Below are positions 52,527 through 63,636 of a stretch of 64,000 nt of DNA, piece by piece. Position numbers and translations under genes: made by a program. The stretch lies in NCBI RefSeq assembly GCF_041146395.1, contig NC_090996.1, positions 33,814,738 to 33,878,737 on the forward strand, written 5' to 3'. How positions within the stretch are numbered: position 1 is the first letter of the stretch; each line of letters starts with the position of its first letter. The notes beneath the pieces are model-generated. The model was not told where the DNA came from. It was given only the letters and a program-made list of their open reading frames with translations, and ran no database searches. The DNA comes from Eulemur rufifrons (lineage: Eukaryota; Chordata; Mammalia; Primates; Lemuridae).

Positions 52527-53368
52527 GTAAGTGCTGCTCCTTTCCTTAGCTGTGCTGCTGAAAGCCCTCACTCCCACGTGGAACCTTCTCTAAGCAGTGA
52601 ACCTTCTCCTGTATCGTCTCCAAGTCCTCTGGTTCTTGTTCCTTTGAATTTGGGTTGTGCTTTATTTCCTTTCTCTATTTTTTTAAAGTGAGATTTATTC
52701 AGAAACTATAGAAAGTCTACTCCACAGAGCAGAAGCAAGTTCTCCCTGCAGAAGAGAACCAGCCCCGTGGTTCCTGTTGCCTTTGTATTTAAGCAACTGC
52801 TTCATTATGGGCTAAACAAGGGGAGGAATATTCATGGCAGGGGTGGTATTTCTGTACCACATCTCTCTTTTTAAAAAATTTTCATTAATATAGTGAGAAT
52901 TATTTGACCGTTATTTGTTTTTATTGGAATAACAAATTCATAGGCCTTTGTGGCTTTGAGAGAAGATAGGAGTTCTGAGGATGAAGTAGGCAGCTCGAAC
53001 ACGTGGCCCAGGGGGACTGTCAGCACCTGTGGACTTGAGAGCTTGCTCTCTGTGGCTGCTTTCCAAACACTTGAGAGACCTAATAAAAGGCATGTTTAAA
53101 CTTTATAGCATGCTACCAATTTCTACTTAGAGGACAATTTGAAGTTGGCTCATTTGAGAGACTGCCTGAGAAAGTGTGCAGAGTGCCTAGGGGCCAGGGA
53201 TTTCTTAGTGAGTGGTGGTCCCTTCCCTCGAGGATGGGTAGGATTGCGCCCTGTGCTTTGTATCCTCTTGGGTTGTGAGGCCTTTGGTCTTTCTGGTTGC
53301 ACCCTTCATCTTGAAGACTGTCCCTTGACTTCTGAACTGCAGCTGTCATGGTGCTTGTTGTCTTATAG
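52527..53368 (+). other. CREBBP: CREBBP intron 12
   Basis: An 842-base intron with donor GTAAGT and acceptor GTTGTCTTATAG. No named repeat or other gene. Confidence 0.85.
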
Positions 53369-53557
53369 ATGGCCATTTCTCCCTCCCGAATGCCTCAGCC
53401 TCCAAGCATGATGAACACGCATGCCAACAACATGATGGCCCAGGCTCCCACTCAGAACCAGTTCCTGCCGCAGAACCAGTTCCCATCATCCAGCGGGGCG
53501 ATGAGCGTGAACAGTGTGGGCATGGGGCAGTCGGCGCCCCAGACAAGCGTGGCGCAG
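53369..53557 (+). CDS. CREBBP: CREBBP exon 13
   Basis: The 189-nt exon (63 codons, phase 0 to 0) runs from MAISPSRMPQPPSMM to GQSAPQTSVAQ, equivalent to human residues 762-821. The Arg of SPSR matches human R768, another CARM1 site. The human exon, as I recall it, has 60 codons. The extra three come from SGAMSVNSVGMG here versus SGAMSVGMG in human; mouse CBP, from memory, has the longer form, so a loss on the line to human is the simpler reading. The donor CAG|GTACTG is weak after +3. Confidence 0.95.
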
Positions 53558-54324
53558 GTACTGTGCCCTGCTGGGACTGTGGTCACCAATGTCCATGTAG
53601 CCCCAGCTTCCTTCGACATTAGCCTGTCTTATTTTATGGAAGGTAGAATTTGGGAACACACAGTTCACTTTTATGTATCACGGTCTCTCTATTTTTCCCC
53701 ACTTTGTCCTGTAATTTTTGACTTACTTGAAATTCCTCTTATCCTCTCTGGGTGCAGTACATGCAAAAGTGGAATGGATTGTGATTTTTTTGGTTTGTGG
53801 GTTTTATGTTTTGACCTTTGAGTGTTTAGTTGTTTTGTTTTATTTTTTGTTTGTGTATTTTAAATTCTAAGTTTAACATGTGATCCTGAGAGACATCGGG
53901 ATTTTAGAAAGGGAATAAGAAAGGTCCCATGAGTTCACTCCTGATGATATGTTTGTGTGTCCTGTTGCCTGTCTCTCAGCCGCCCAGGTGAAGTCAAGCT
54001 AACTGAGTCATTTGAGTATTTCTCTTCTTGTTGAATATGTTTTTAATTATTCAATCTAAAGCTGAAGAAAACTATTTGCCATTCATTTTGCTGCTTTTTT
54101 CTGCTTGTGTTAATTGTAGTTAATCAGATTGCAACTATATACAAATTTTACATGTATTTAAAGCAGGTCAATCTTCTGCAAAAGATAAAATTCATGTCTT
54201 AATTTTTTAACATGAAGTAATGCTGAATAAGTCATTAAATGTATTAGATTTACTCACTAAATAATTATTAATTCTTAATTTTCCATAATATCTCATTTTT
54301 CTAGAATAAGGATTAGCAAACATT

Positions 54325-54535
54325 CTGTTAAGCGTTCGGATGATAAATATGTTCAGCTTTGTGGGCATACAGTCTTGGTTTTAATTATTCGGCTCTATTG
54401 TTACAGTACAGAAGCAGCCACAGACAGTACATACATATATGTGGCTATATTGCAATAAAACTTTATTTACAGAAACAAGGAGCTCGCTGCATTTGGCCCA
54501 TAGGCAGCAGTTCTACTCTAGAACACTGATTCAGA
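54325..54535 (+). mobile_element. hAT-type DNA transposon fragment
   Basis: TTCAGCTTTGTGGGCATACA, AGAAGCAGCCACAGACAGTA and TGCAATAAAACTTTATTTAC, then CATTTGGCCCATAGGCAGCA. It is the same family as 61787-62120. Confidence 0.65.
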
Positions 54536-54714
54536 ATCATTTTTTAAAAGATCCACGAATAATTCTGAAATGTCTCCCCAGTGAATAAACACTGCAGTGA
54601 AACATTTCAGTGTTTTAATAACTAACTTTAAGAAAAGATATACTTTTTTCTGTGGTGTAAGCTATGGATGAATGTTACAGAACATGAAGCTAACAAGCTG
54701 AGTAAATGAAAACT

Positions 54715-54965
54715 AGATAGCCCCCATACCCATGGTTTTACTTTCCGAGGTATCAGTTACCCACAGTCCAAAAATATTGAATGGAAAATTTCCAAAATAA
54801 AAAATTCATAAATTTTAAATTGAGTGCCATTCTGAGTTGCATGATGAAATCTCACTCTGTCCCGCTCCGTGCTACCCAGCATGTGAATCATCCCTTTGTC
54901 CAGAATTTCCACCCTATAGACACTACCTGCCTGTTAGTCACTTAGTATCTGTCTCGGTTATCAGA
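54715..54965 (+). mobile_element. Tigger-type DNA transposon 5' part
   Basis: GGTATCAGTTACCCACAGTC, GAATCATCCCTTTGTCCAGA and TTAGTCACTTAGTATCTGTC follow the left end of Tigger elements. No transposase frame is present. Confidence 0.7.
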
Positions 54966-54994
54966 TTAAAGAATGAGGAACATTTGTAGTGTTA

Positions 54995-55130
54995 ACTTTA
55001 TTGGAAAGTATACCTTATTATAAGTGTACAGCTTGATGAGTTTTTGCAAACAGAACATTCCCGTGAAACCAACAGAACTCATCAAGAAACCACGATTAGA
55101 TTTCCATACATTTGATTCTTCAAATCTATT
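54995..55130 (-). mobile_element. Possible L1 fragment, antisense
   Basis: AAGTGTACAGCTTGATGAGT and CCCGTGAAACCAACAGAACT resemble the antisense L1 3' region. Short and diverged. Confidence 0.4.
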
Positions 55131-55184
55131 GTCAATTTTCAAATGAGGGAGATAATTTTAACTCACTCTGTTTGTTTCTGGTAG

Positions 55185-55604
55185 GGGCAGGTACCTGGTG
55201 CTGCTCTTCCTAACCCTCTGAACATGCTGGGCCCCCAGGCCAGCCAGCTGCCTTGCCCTCCAGTGACACAGTCACCCTTGCACCCGACGCCACCTCCTGC
55301 CTCCACGGCTGCTGGCATGCCGCCTCTCCAGCACCCGACGCCACCTGGGATGACTCCTCCCCAGCCAGCAGCTCCCACTCAGCCCTCAACTCCCGTGTCG
55401 TCTTCCGGGCAGACCCCAACCCCTACTCCTGGCTCAGTGCCCAGTGCCGCCCAGACCCAGAGCACCCCTACGGTCCAGGCAGCAGCCCAGGCCCAGGCAA
55501 CCCCGCAACCTCAAACCCCGGTCCAGCCCCCGTCTGTGGCTACCCCTCAGTCATCGCAGCAGCAGCAGCCGACGCCTGTGCACGCCCAGCCTCCTGGCAC
55601 GCCG
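55185..55604 (+). CDS. CREBBP: CREBBP exon 14 (Pro/Gln/Thr-rich)
   Basis: The largest exon in the window, 420 nt and 140 codons (phase 0 to 0), runs from GQVPGAALPNPLNMLGPQ to AQPPGTP, equivalent to human residues 822-960. It is a disordered linker dominated by Pro, Gln, Thr, Ala and Ser, with repeated TPTP and QTP motifs. It has one codon more than the 139-codon human exon, in the glutamine run SSQQQQPTP (four Gln; three in human from memory). The high GC content leaves other frames open too (for example 55253-55645), which is a composition effect. The acceptor is CTGGTAG and the donor CCG|GTGAGC. Confidence 0.96.
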
Positions 55605-55723
55605 GTGAGCCTCTCGGTCTGCTGTCTTCCAGCCAAGACTTGTAGATGATAACTTTCCCATAAAAATGTTCTGTCATGAGGTTGCTGCAGCATCTTGGTA
55701 CAACCTCAAAAAGTATCTGTACC

Positions 55724-56057
55724 GGCCGGGCGCGGTGGCTCACGCCTGTAATCCTAGCACTCTGGGAGGCCGAGGTGGGTGGATCGCTCAAGGTCAGGAG
55801 TTGGAGACCAGCCTGAGCAAGAGCGAGACCCCGTCTCTACTAAAAATAGAAAAAAATTATATGGACAACTAAAAATATATATATAGAAAAATTAGCCGGG
55901 CATAGTGGCGCATGCCTGTAGTCCCAGCTACTCGGGAAGCTGAGACAGGAGGATCGCTTGAGCCCAGGAGTTTGAGGTAGCTGTGAGCTAGGCTGACGCC
56001 ACGGCACTCACTCTAGCCTGGGCAACAAAGTGAGACTCTGTCTCAAAAAAAAAAAAA
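55724..56057 (+). mobile_element. Strepsirrhine Alu, plus strand, young
   Basis: It runs from GGCCGGGCGCGGTGGCTCAC to CTCTGTCTC and a long A tail. The linker has ATTATATGGACAACTAAAAA. The perfect duplication AAAAAGTATCTGTACC is at 55708-55723 and 56058-56073. It lies 120 bases downstream of exon 14. Confidence 0.96.
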
Positions 56058-56225
56058 AAAAAGTATCTGTACCCTAATAGGACTGTGATGAGCTGTGTTT
56101 TATTTCCAGTAGGGGGTTCCAGAGGCTGTATTTGGCAGGGCGTGACTTATGATTATTCTCCCAGTTAAAGAAATTTACAGAAATCAGTAATTATAAAGAA
56201 ATCATACGTGGTCTTATGTAGTTGA

Positions 56226-56396
<171 letters not shown>

Positions 56397-56829
56397 TAAC
56401 TGTCCTAGATTGATGTCTTCCAAGTTTATAGTAGTTTTTCTGCTAATGTTTTGTGGGTTTGGTAAACTGCCACGCTCCTAATGGTATGTCCTTTGACCTG
56501 ATCTGTCAGCCACAGACCAGGTTAGTGCTGCCTGTGGCTCATACCTGCCTGCTCCTTCATCGGGGTGGAAGTGAGGTGATGTGGCGGATCACAGCTTTGA
56601 GCATGTCTGAGGCCTGCCTCGGTGCCAGACTTGGAACCTTCTAGTCTGGACTGCTTTTGCGGACCCGGGCCCCAGACTGCGCTCATCCCTTCCACACTCC
56701 TCCCCCAGGTTTCACTGAAATCTTAGTATCCGTTTTCTTATCAGTCTACCTTAGACCCCTACCTCCTGAAATATGTTAACTTTATTCTTACATACCGAGG
56801 CTATTTGGGTCACACCATCAAATGTTCAA

Positions 56830-56922
56830 GGAAGGGGCCACGTGTGGTGGCTCATACCCATAATCCCAGCACTTTGGGAGGCTGGAGCAGGAGGATCGCT
56901 TAAGGCCAGGAGTTCAAGATGT
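56830..56922 (+). mobile_element. 3'-truncated Alu, plus strand
   Basis: GGGGCCACGTGTGGTGGCTC to GGCCAGGAGTTCAAGA. The element stops in the first arm without a tail. Confidence 0.8.
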
Positions 56923-57615
56923 ACTGAGGATGTTTATTTATTAAATGTCCAAATTAATCCCAGGAACCCCAAGATGACATTATTCATATTTTTCCACAGG
57001 GGACTGTACTTATTTATCCTTATTCTATATTTTTGTCTTTAAATAAGATCCCTTTGTAACTTTATGTTATCTTTTGTTTGTTTACTTAAAACTCCATCGG
57101 GCAAGACTTTGCAGGTTAAGAATTCTCTTAGTGGTTCCTTCTCTGAATGTATGCAGATTGCATGGTCCCCACTGTTCCTGTAGCTGACGTGGCTAATTAT
57201 ACACCATTTCCATATTGGCACTTGATTCCCCTCCCTTCATATCTGCTTAGACATTTATAATTCAGCCTTTATGATAAACATTAGCAGCCTTACTGAACAA
57301 AATTAATTTTAAAATAGGAGGTTCCATGACTTAGCTAGAAAACTTTGAGAAAGTAATTTTATATCAAAATTTTTAAAGCTCTGTCCTTCCCTCTCTGAAT
57401 TCTTGGCAAGAAGTGAGTGGTACTTCCAGCTGATGGGGACTTCCTCTAAAACTCACTCCTGTTTTAACTTCTATTCTTCAGTTCTCTCAAGTAGGGGTGC
57501 CTAGTAGGTTAGTATTAAGAAATGTTTACAAGAAATTGTAGCTTGGATGAGTGAAAGAGTGGGAGGTCATTATATTGTCTGTTTACAGAGGCGAATGATT
57601 TGGGTTTCCTCACAG

Positions 57616-57795
57616 CTTTCCCAGGCAGCAGCCAGCATTGATAACAGGGTCCCCACCCCCTCCTCGGTGGCCAGCGCTGAAACCAACTCCCAGCAACCAG
57701 GACCCGATGTGCCTGTGCTGGAAATGAAGGCTGAGGTCCCGCCCGAGGACACGGAGCCTGACCCTGGCGAATCCAAGGGGGAGCCTCGGTCTGAG
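57616..57795 (+). CDS. CREBBP: CREBBP exon 15
   Basis: The 180-nt exon (60 codons, phase 0 to 0) begins LSQAAASIDNRVPTPSSVAS and ends KGEPRSE, equivalent to human residues 961-1020. The segment VLEMKAE keeps a psi-K-x-E SUMO-acceptor motif at the position of human K998. The following residues VPPEDTEPDPGE differ from human TQAEDTEPDPGE (from memory) but stay acidic. The acceptor is CCTCACAG and the donor GAG|GTGGGT. Confidence 0.96.
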
Positions 57796-58638
57796 GTGGG
57801 TGCCAGGCCTGGGGTGAGGCGGTGGCCATGTGTGGAAGCTCTACCCTGGCAGTGCCGGGGGTCTGCATGGATGTCCCTGGATTTTGTTTTAATATTCTGT
57901 GTGGTGTGACTTCAAGTGGCAGTGTGTTAAAAACAGATTGGTTATTCATTTTAAAATACAAGGTATGGATTTATTTTATTTTGCCAGAAATGAAGAGCAC
58001 TGGCTTATATTTTAAATGTTTGAATCTTCCAACGACCTTCTCTTTAATGTTCTTCATTCATTTCTAGTTCTGCACAGGTAGACTGCAGAAGGGGTGGCGG
58101 ATTCGTTTACTAATTAACCTGTGGCAGAAGCTGAAAACTGGCAGACCATGGGCAGGATCTAGCCTGTAAATGTGTTTTGTTTGGCCCACACAGTATTATA
58201 AAAATCAGGAAATTGCACATAAAACTCTAGATTTTTGGCTTTTCTTAAAAAGTGAGAAGCCTTCAGCATTGTGCTTGCATCCCTGTGTGACCGCAGCCTG
58301 GTTGTGATCACCAGCTGTGGCCGTTCCGGTGGGACACTGGCTCTCCAGTTAGCCAGAGTCTCCACTACTCCTTGCTGTCTCACACCACACCTCCTGCTCT
58401 GAGCAAGGGCTTCTGATCCTGTTTCAATTTTCAAAGAGATTCTTATTCCAAGTTAGAAATATTTATCTGCGAGAGTACTGAGCATGTGTAATTTTCTAAG
58501 CACTTTTACATTTAAACATTTTCAAATTTAGGACTGATTACACAGTACTTGTATCCGAGTGCCTCACTGGACACCAGTGCTCGCTTCCTTCTTCTGACAG
58601 GGAAGAGGAATGGTAAATGCAATTTTGTTTTTCTCCAG
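57796..58638 (+). other. CREBBP: CREBBP intron 15
   Basis: An 843-base intron without recognised repeats. The acceptor is TTTTTCTCCAG. Confidence 0.85.
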
Positions 58639-58828
58639 ATGATGGAGGAGGATTTACAAGGATCTTCCCAGGTTAAAGAAGAAACAGACACAACAGAGCA
58701 GAAATCAGAACCGATGGAAGTAGATGAAAAGAAACCTGAGGTGAAAGTGGAAGCTAAAGAGGAAGAGGAGAGCAGCACTAACGGTACAGCCTCCCAGTCA
58801 ACATCTCCGTCACAGCCACGCAAGAAAA
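58639..58828 (+). CDS. CREBBP: CREBBP exon 16 (acidic SUMO-acceptor region)
   Basis: The 190-nt exon (phase 0 to 1) begins MMEEDLQGSSQVKEETDT and ends SQPRKK, equivalent to human residues 1021-1084. It is rich in Glu and Lys. QVKEE and EVKVE keep the two SUMO-acceptor motifs at human K1033 and K1056, so with exon 15 all three acceptors of this repression region are present. The segment next to it reads VEAKEEEESSTNG, versus VEVKEEEESSSNG in human from memory. The acceptor is TTCTCCAG and the donor AAAA|GTAGGT. Confidence 0.96.
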
Positions 58829-60548
58829 GTAGGTCTCTTTTACACTTACCGACCTGTGCTGCTTTTCCATTGTGTTATGAGTCCACACGGAGGATTAAAA
58901 GCTAAAGCAAACAAGTAATCCCATCTCCGTTATCTTCCTTATCTGCCATTCCCCAAGTTTTACCTCTTAGAAATGGACTCCAGCCCCGTGACCCACAGGG
59001 TTTATAGTGTGAATGAAACACCAAGCTGCGGCTCCGAGGGCTCCCAGAGTATAGGGCTGTCTTCTGAGATGGCACCGGCTGGGGGCCCAGCGTTGAAAAT
59101 GTGTCTGAGTCCTTAAACGGGCTAAGAAGTTTGTGCTTTACTTGGCAAGATGTGAAGAACCAATGAAGTATTTGAATAGGAAAATGACCAAAAAGCTGTG
59201 ATTTTAGGAAAATGATCATTATAGCAGCACATATGTGTACCAGAGATGGTAGGTTTCCACTGATGCAATTAGGAAACAGAGTCGGGGCAGTGGAGTGAGG
59301 GCAGTGCCTAGCGACCTGTGCAGCAGGATGGGGCAGTGGAAGGAGGCAGGAAGCTGTGGGTTCTGAGAGGTGTGGAGTAAGCCAGCCTTGAAGTGGAGTT
59401 GAGTGGAATCCGTTTGAGATGTGTCCAAAGTAAGGAGGTAACAGGGTGTTGGAAAACTATCAAGTGACCCTTAGAAATGTGAGCTGAAACTCAGAAAGTT
59501 CAGGGTTGCAGGCAACACATTTGAGAAAGATTACAGAGCAGCGTCAGAGACTGAGACTGCAGTTGTGCAGGACTCTGGAGGTCATGGAGTACAAGCCTCA
59601 GACCTCATTATGCTCTTAAGAATTGAGGACCCTAGAGAGATTTTGTGTGGATTACTTATCACTGTCTATTCTATTAGAAATTAAAACTGAGACATTTTAA
59701 GATATTTAATTTATTTAAAATAATAAATCTGTTACATAGTACCCATAAGTAATGCATTTTTATTAAAAATAACTTTTCTAAAATAAAAAGAGTGAGAATA
59801 GTGACATCATTTTACAATTTTTCAACTCTTTGAAGGGAGTTAAGGAAACAGCTGGATTGCACATCTGCCTCTGGTGCACTTTGTTGCGATAATGCTGTTT
59901 GGAAGTATATGAAGAGAATGCAATCTCAGATGAGTAGTTGATAAAGGGAGTATTTTAATGACTCTGTCAGGTAATTGTGGATGTTCTTTGATACTGTACC
60001 AAAATTCAACAAGAGAAGGTTTCTAAAAGGTTAGTAGCAGCATGGAACCTAAATGTATGCACTGGATTCTTCGTACTCTGTGACATTAGAATCCACTGGA
60101 CTATGTTATACTTTGAATGGATCTTTTGTCCTTGGGTGATTTTTGTTTTGTTTTTCTGACACTATCCTTTGGTCCTGTGGAAAATTTTTGTTCACTGAGT
60201 TATGCAGATTTTTCATCCTTGTTAATATCACCATCAGTTTCTTCAAACAAGTGTTACAAGTTTTGAGAAGCTGTCAAGCTTATGAGGCAAATACAAGTTT
60301 TCCAAAACTCTTAATTTTTGACGAAAGCCCAGATTTTATCCTTGAGACACATACTGTCAGTTGTCCTTGAAGTAACTGGCCGTATTCGTTCATATTTGAG
60401 AAAATGTCTACCACACACCGTCAGAACTAGGCACTACTTCAGCTCTCGATCCCAGCACTCACACAAGTGCTGTTTCCCAAGATGGCCATTGTATGCAGGG
60501 CACGTGCTTTATGCAAACATCCCATTTCGTCACACAGAATAAAAGACA

Positions 60549-60866
60549 TGGGCTGGACACAGATGGTGGCTCATGCCTCTAATCCTAGCATTCTGGGAGG
60601 CTGAGGTGGGAGGATCGCTTGAGCAAGAGTGAGACCCCATCTCTACTAAAAAAAGGTAGGAAAAAAAAAATTAGCCGGGCAACTAAAAATAGAAAAAAGT
60701 AGCTGGGCATGGTGGCATGCACCTGTAGTCCCAGCTACTCAGGAGGTTGAAGCAGGAGGATCGCTTGAGCCCGGGAGTTTGAGATTGCTGTGAGCTACAC
60801 TGACGCCACTGCACTCTAGCCCAGGTAACAGAGCAAGACTCTGTCTCAAAAAAGAAAAAATAAAAG
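60549..60866 (+). mobile_element. Alu, plus strand, with rearranged first arm
   Basis: It runs from GGGCTGGACACAGATGGTGG to CTCTGTCTCAAAAAAG. The first arm lacks the segment between GGATCGCTTGAG and CAAGAGTGAGACC. AATAAAAGA is on both sides, a probable duplication. Confidence 0.9.
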
Positions 60867-61041
60867 ATACATACCAGTACCAAAGGTGGAGATTTAATAA
60901 AAGTAATACTTTTTACTACCTCATCAAGGGTATCTTTCTCAAGTGTGGCTGGCATTTTTTTCTCAGAGTGCGCAGCAGCAGCAAAGAATGTTACACTGAG
61001 TAGAGTTTGATGCCTCTGCCTTTCTTTTTTTTTGGTTTTGT

Positions 61042-61067
61042 TCGTTTGTTTGTTTGTTTGTTTGTTT
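61042..61067 (+). repeat. (GTTT)n simple repeat
   Basis: About six GTTT units, preceded by a T-rich run. Ordinary microsatellite. Confidence 0.9.
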
Positions 61068-61786
61068 TGCTAAGATGTCAGCAGTTTTACTCACCGTTAC
61101 TTTTGCCCCATCTATGCAAATAGCAACATGTGCAAAAGGCAGATGATGACTTGGTGTTATTATGAAAATCATTTTAGGATTAGTAAAATAATTTTGATGT
61201 TACAGACCCATAGAAAGGGCCTAGGACAGTGCTAGAACTTTCTGCAGTGATGGAAATATTCTATATCTGTGCTCTCAGTGTGGTAGCCACCAGCCACTTA
61301 TGATTCTTGAGCACTGAAAATGTGACAAAGGTGACTGAGGAAATGAATTTTTTTATCTTACGTAATACTGCTTCATTTAGATTTCAGTAGGTATATATGG
61401 CTGGTGACTGCCATATGAGACAGCACGAGGGTCTCCAAGGGGTCCGTGAACCATTTTGAGAACTGCTGATGTGGCACACGGTCCTAATTGAATGGAGAAG
61501 GTTTTGAGGCCAGAGAGGTGGGGTGACAAGCTCCACTGTACTCCACACTAATTGGTAACAGAGAATATGATTGAAATACAGCTTCTGACTTTTACTTCAG
61601 CTCATCTGGAGTCTTATTACATAAATGTAGTGGTTTAAGACAGGAGTTTGAAAATGCTTTTCTCAGCATAGGTTTTAGCCATTGTGTAATGAATGAGTGA
61701 ATGAATGGATGGTCAACCACCAAAGTGACACCCATTAAGGCCCTTTCACATTTGATTGCCACCGGGGAGAAGATAGGGTTTAGAGC

Positions 61787-62120
61787 AGGAGTCGGCAGAC
61801 TTTTTCTGTAAAGGGCCGGGTAGTCCACGTTTTAGGCTTTGTGCCTCATAATGTCTGTGTCACAACTGCTCAACTCTGCCATTGAGCAGAAGCAGCCATA
61901 GATCATCTGTAAATGAATTAGCATGGCTGTGTGCCAATAAAGCATTATTTTTGGAGACTAAAATTTGAATTTTGTGTAATTTTCATGTGTCATGAAATAC
62001 TCTTTTCTTTTTTTCCCAATCATTAAAAAATGTAAAATCCATTCTTGGCTCTCAGACCAGAAAAAGGCAAGCAGCTGGCCAGATTTGGCCTGTTGGTCAT
62101 AATTTGCCAACCCCTCATCT
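61787..62120 (+). mobile_element. hAT-type DNA transposon, nearly complete
   Basis: It starts AGGAGTCGGCAGACTTTTTC and ends AATTTGCCAACCCCTCATCT. The ends are inverted repeats (GTCGGCAGA with TTTGCCAAC). AGCAGCCATAGATCATCTGT and GTGCCAATAAAGCATTATTT are the usual interior. It has an insertion at about 61955-62060. Confidence 0.75.
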
Positions 62121-63517
62121 AGGGGAATGAAAAGCTGTTCATTACATAATTATTTTCTTGTAAAAAATTATTCAAAGAACACCAAGTGCTACTTCATCTC
62201 TGTATAAAACAGAATACAAGAGGAGTTAGCAGGAAGCAAGGGTGTACATGTTTCCAACACTACTGGAGGGCACATCTGCTCACTAGGCCTGGCCTTTGTG
62301 CTTTGTGTGCTTGGGGAGTGCTGCGTTTGGATTTTTACCTTCTCACCCAGATCTCAAGCAGCAGTCTGAGGTCTCAAGCATCCAGGTATCCCAGCGAGGA
62401 GGCAGGGTCTGCTGGAGGTTGGTCAGGAAACCCAATCAGTCCCTGGCTGAAATGGGAATAAACTCTGGGGAAACTTCTTGGCGCTGCTGTTTTCATTTCT
62501 AGAGTGAGGGTGTTAAGTTGGATTTCACCTTTAACCTTTACTTTCACCTGATGGAAATCAGATGGTGCCTTCCAGAATTCGGCAAGTTAGACCACCCCTA
62601 CCCCAGACAGAAATGACGATGGGCCCATATACCAGATGCATGCTACTTCCCAGCTGGAACTTTAAGTGTTACCCTGTTTTAATCTGATTTTTAAATTGTG
62701 GTTTACCACATATCTGTTGTAGAAAGTCTTTTCAAGATACAAATTCACATCACTATGACCTAAGTCAGCAGAACTCCTTAGACGGATTTGCCTCGTCTTT
62801 TTACTATGCGAAAGTGCATTTGAGCCACATGGGGGCATGACACACCGACTGCTAATTCACCTGCCTCCAGCACTGAAGAGTTTTGTATTTGGCATCCAGT
62901 GTTTATTTTTGTATTGGTGACAACAGAAAGTGTAGTAGGAAATAGGATGGCTAAGGGGTTGGAGAAATTGGCATTGGTAAATATGGGAGGGAACATTACA
63001 GAAATTTTTAGAAAAGTACTTATTTTTATAGCTCTGTTACTGTATACATTGTTTATGAGGTTGTAATTCAAAACAGTTTGTCTCAAGCAGCCTCAGTTTA
63101 ATTCAGCCAAGGACAGAAAAGTTTCATCAGAGGATTTTTTAAGGTCCCTTCCAGTGAAATGGCTTTATTTGCTACCCAGTTTGATCATTGAAGCAGATTT
63201 GGAAGTTAGCTTTATTTTCTATTTCAGCAAATTTTTAATGTTGGAAACCCTTTCATTGAAGAAGCACACTTCTCAGTGTCGTATTTTGCCTTAGGACCTG
63301 AATACAATTTTTTAAACACTAACACCACTGTTCTTTCAGAATCACTGAATTACGGCTTTAGTCCGGGGACTCTTGTGATGATGGGCGAGAGCCCCTTGAG
63401 TGCCTTGGAGGTGTGTGGCTGGAGGTAGCAGCAGCTGGGCTTCCGTTGTAAATGTGATGTAGGACGGGCCTGAGCACCTTCTACATGGTGTCTTTTCTTG
63501 ATGTTTTCTGACTGCAG

Positions 63518-63636
63518 TCTTTAAACCAGAGGAGTTACGCCAGGCCCTCATGCCGACCCTAGAAGCGCTGTACCGACAGGATCCAGAGTCCTTGCCTTTC
63601 CGGCAGCCTGTAGATCCCCAGCTCCTAGGAATTCCA
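63518..63636 (+). CDS. CREBBP: CREBBP exon 17 (start of bromodomain)
   Basis: The 119-nt exon (phase 1 to 0) encodes IFKPEELRQALMPTLEALYR then QDPESLPFRQPVDPQLLGIP, equivalent to human residues 1084-1123. It holds bromodomain helix Z and the first part of the ZA loop, including the LPF shelf, the Val of PVD and the LLGIP segment that line the acetyl-lysine pocket. The conserved Tyr and Asn that contact acetyl-lysine are in exons beyond the window. The acceptor is GACTGCAG and the donor CCA|GTAAGT. Confidence 0.97.

Larger units (their letters stand above)
53558..55184 (+). other. CREBBP: CREBBP intron 13
   Basis: A 1.6 kb intron. It holds a hAT-like piece (54325-54535), a Tigger-like piece (54715-54965) and a short L1-like piece (about 54995-55130). 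The first 750 bases show nothing recognisable. The acceptor is TTTCTGGTAG. Confidence 0.8.
59600..61225. mobile_element. MER1/Charlie-like hAT stretch split by an Alu
   Basis: ATTAAAACTGAGACATTTTA, TCATTTTACAATTTTTCAAC, CAGCTGGATTGCACATCTGC and, after the Alu, GTGTTATTATGAAAATCATT and ACAGACCCATAGAAAGGGCC are in the order I recall for MER1-type Charlie elements. Boundaries are uncertain. Confidence 0.4.
58829..63517 (+). other. CREBBP: CREBBP intron 16
   Basis: A 4.7 kb intron holding a MER1/Charlie-like hAT stretch (about 59600-61225) split by a plus-strand Alu (60549-60866), a GTTT repeat (61042-61067) and a nearly complete hAT-type element (61787-62120). The stretches 58830-59590 and 62125-63500 show no gene or repeat I can name. 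The acceptor is TTTCTGACTGCAG. Confidence 0.85.

Noticed and set aside
55253..55645. 130-codon open frame overlapping exon 14 in another frame
   Set aside because: Exon 14 is GC- and CCA/CAG-rich, which removes stops from other frames on both strands. There is no evidence of translation, and the frame runs past the donor into the intron.
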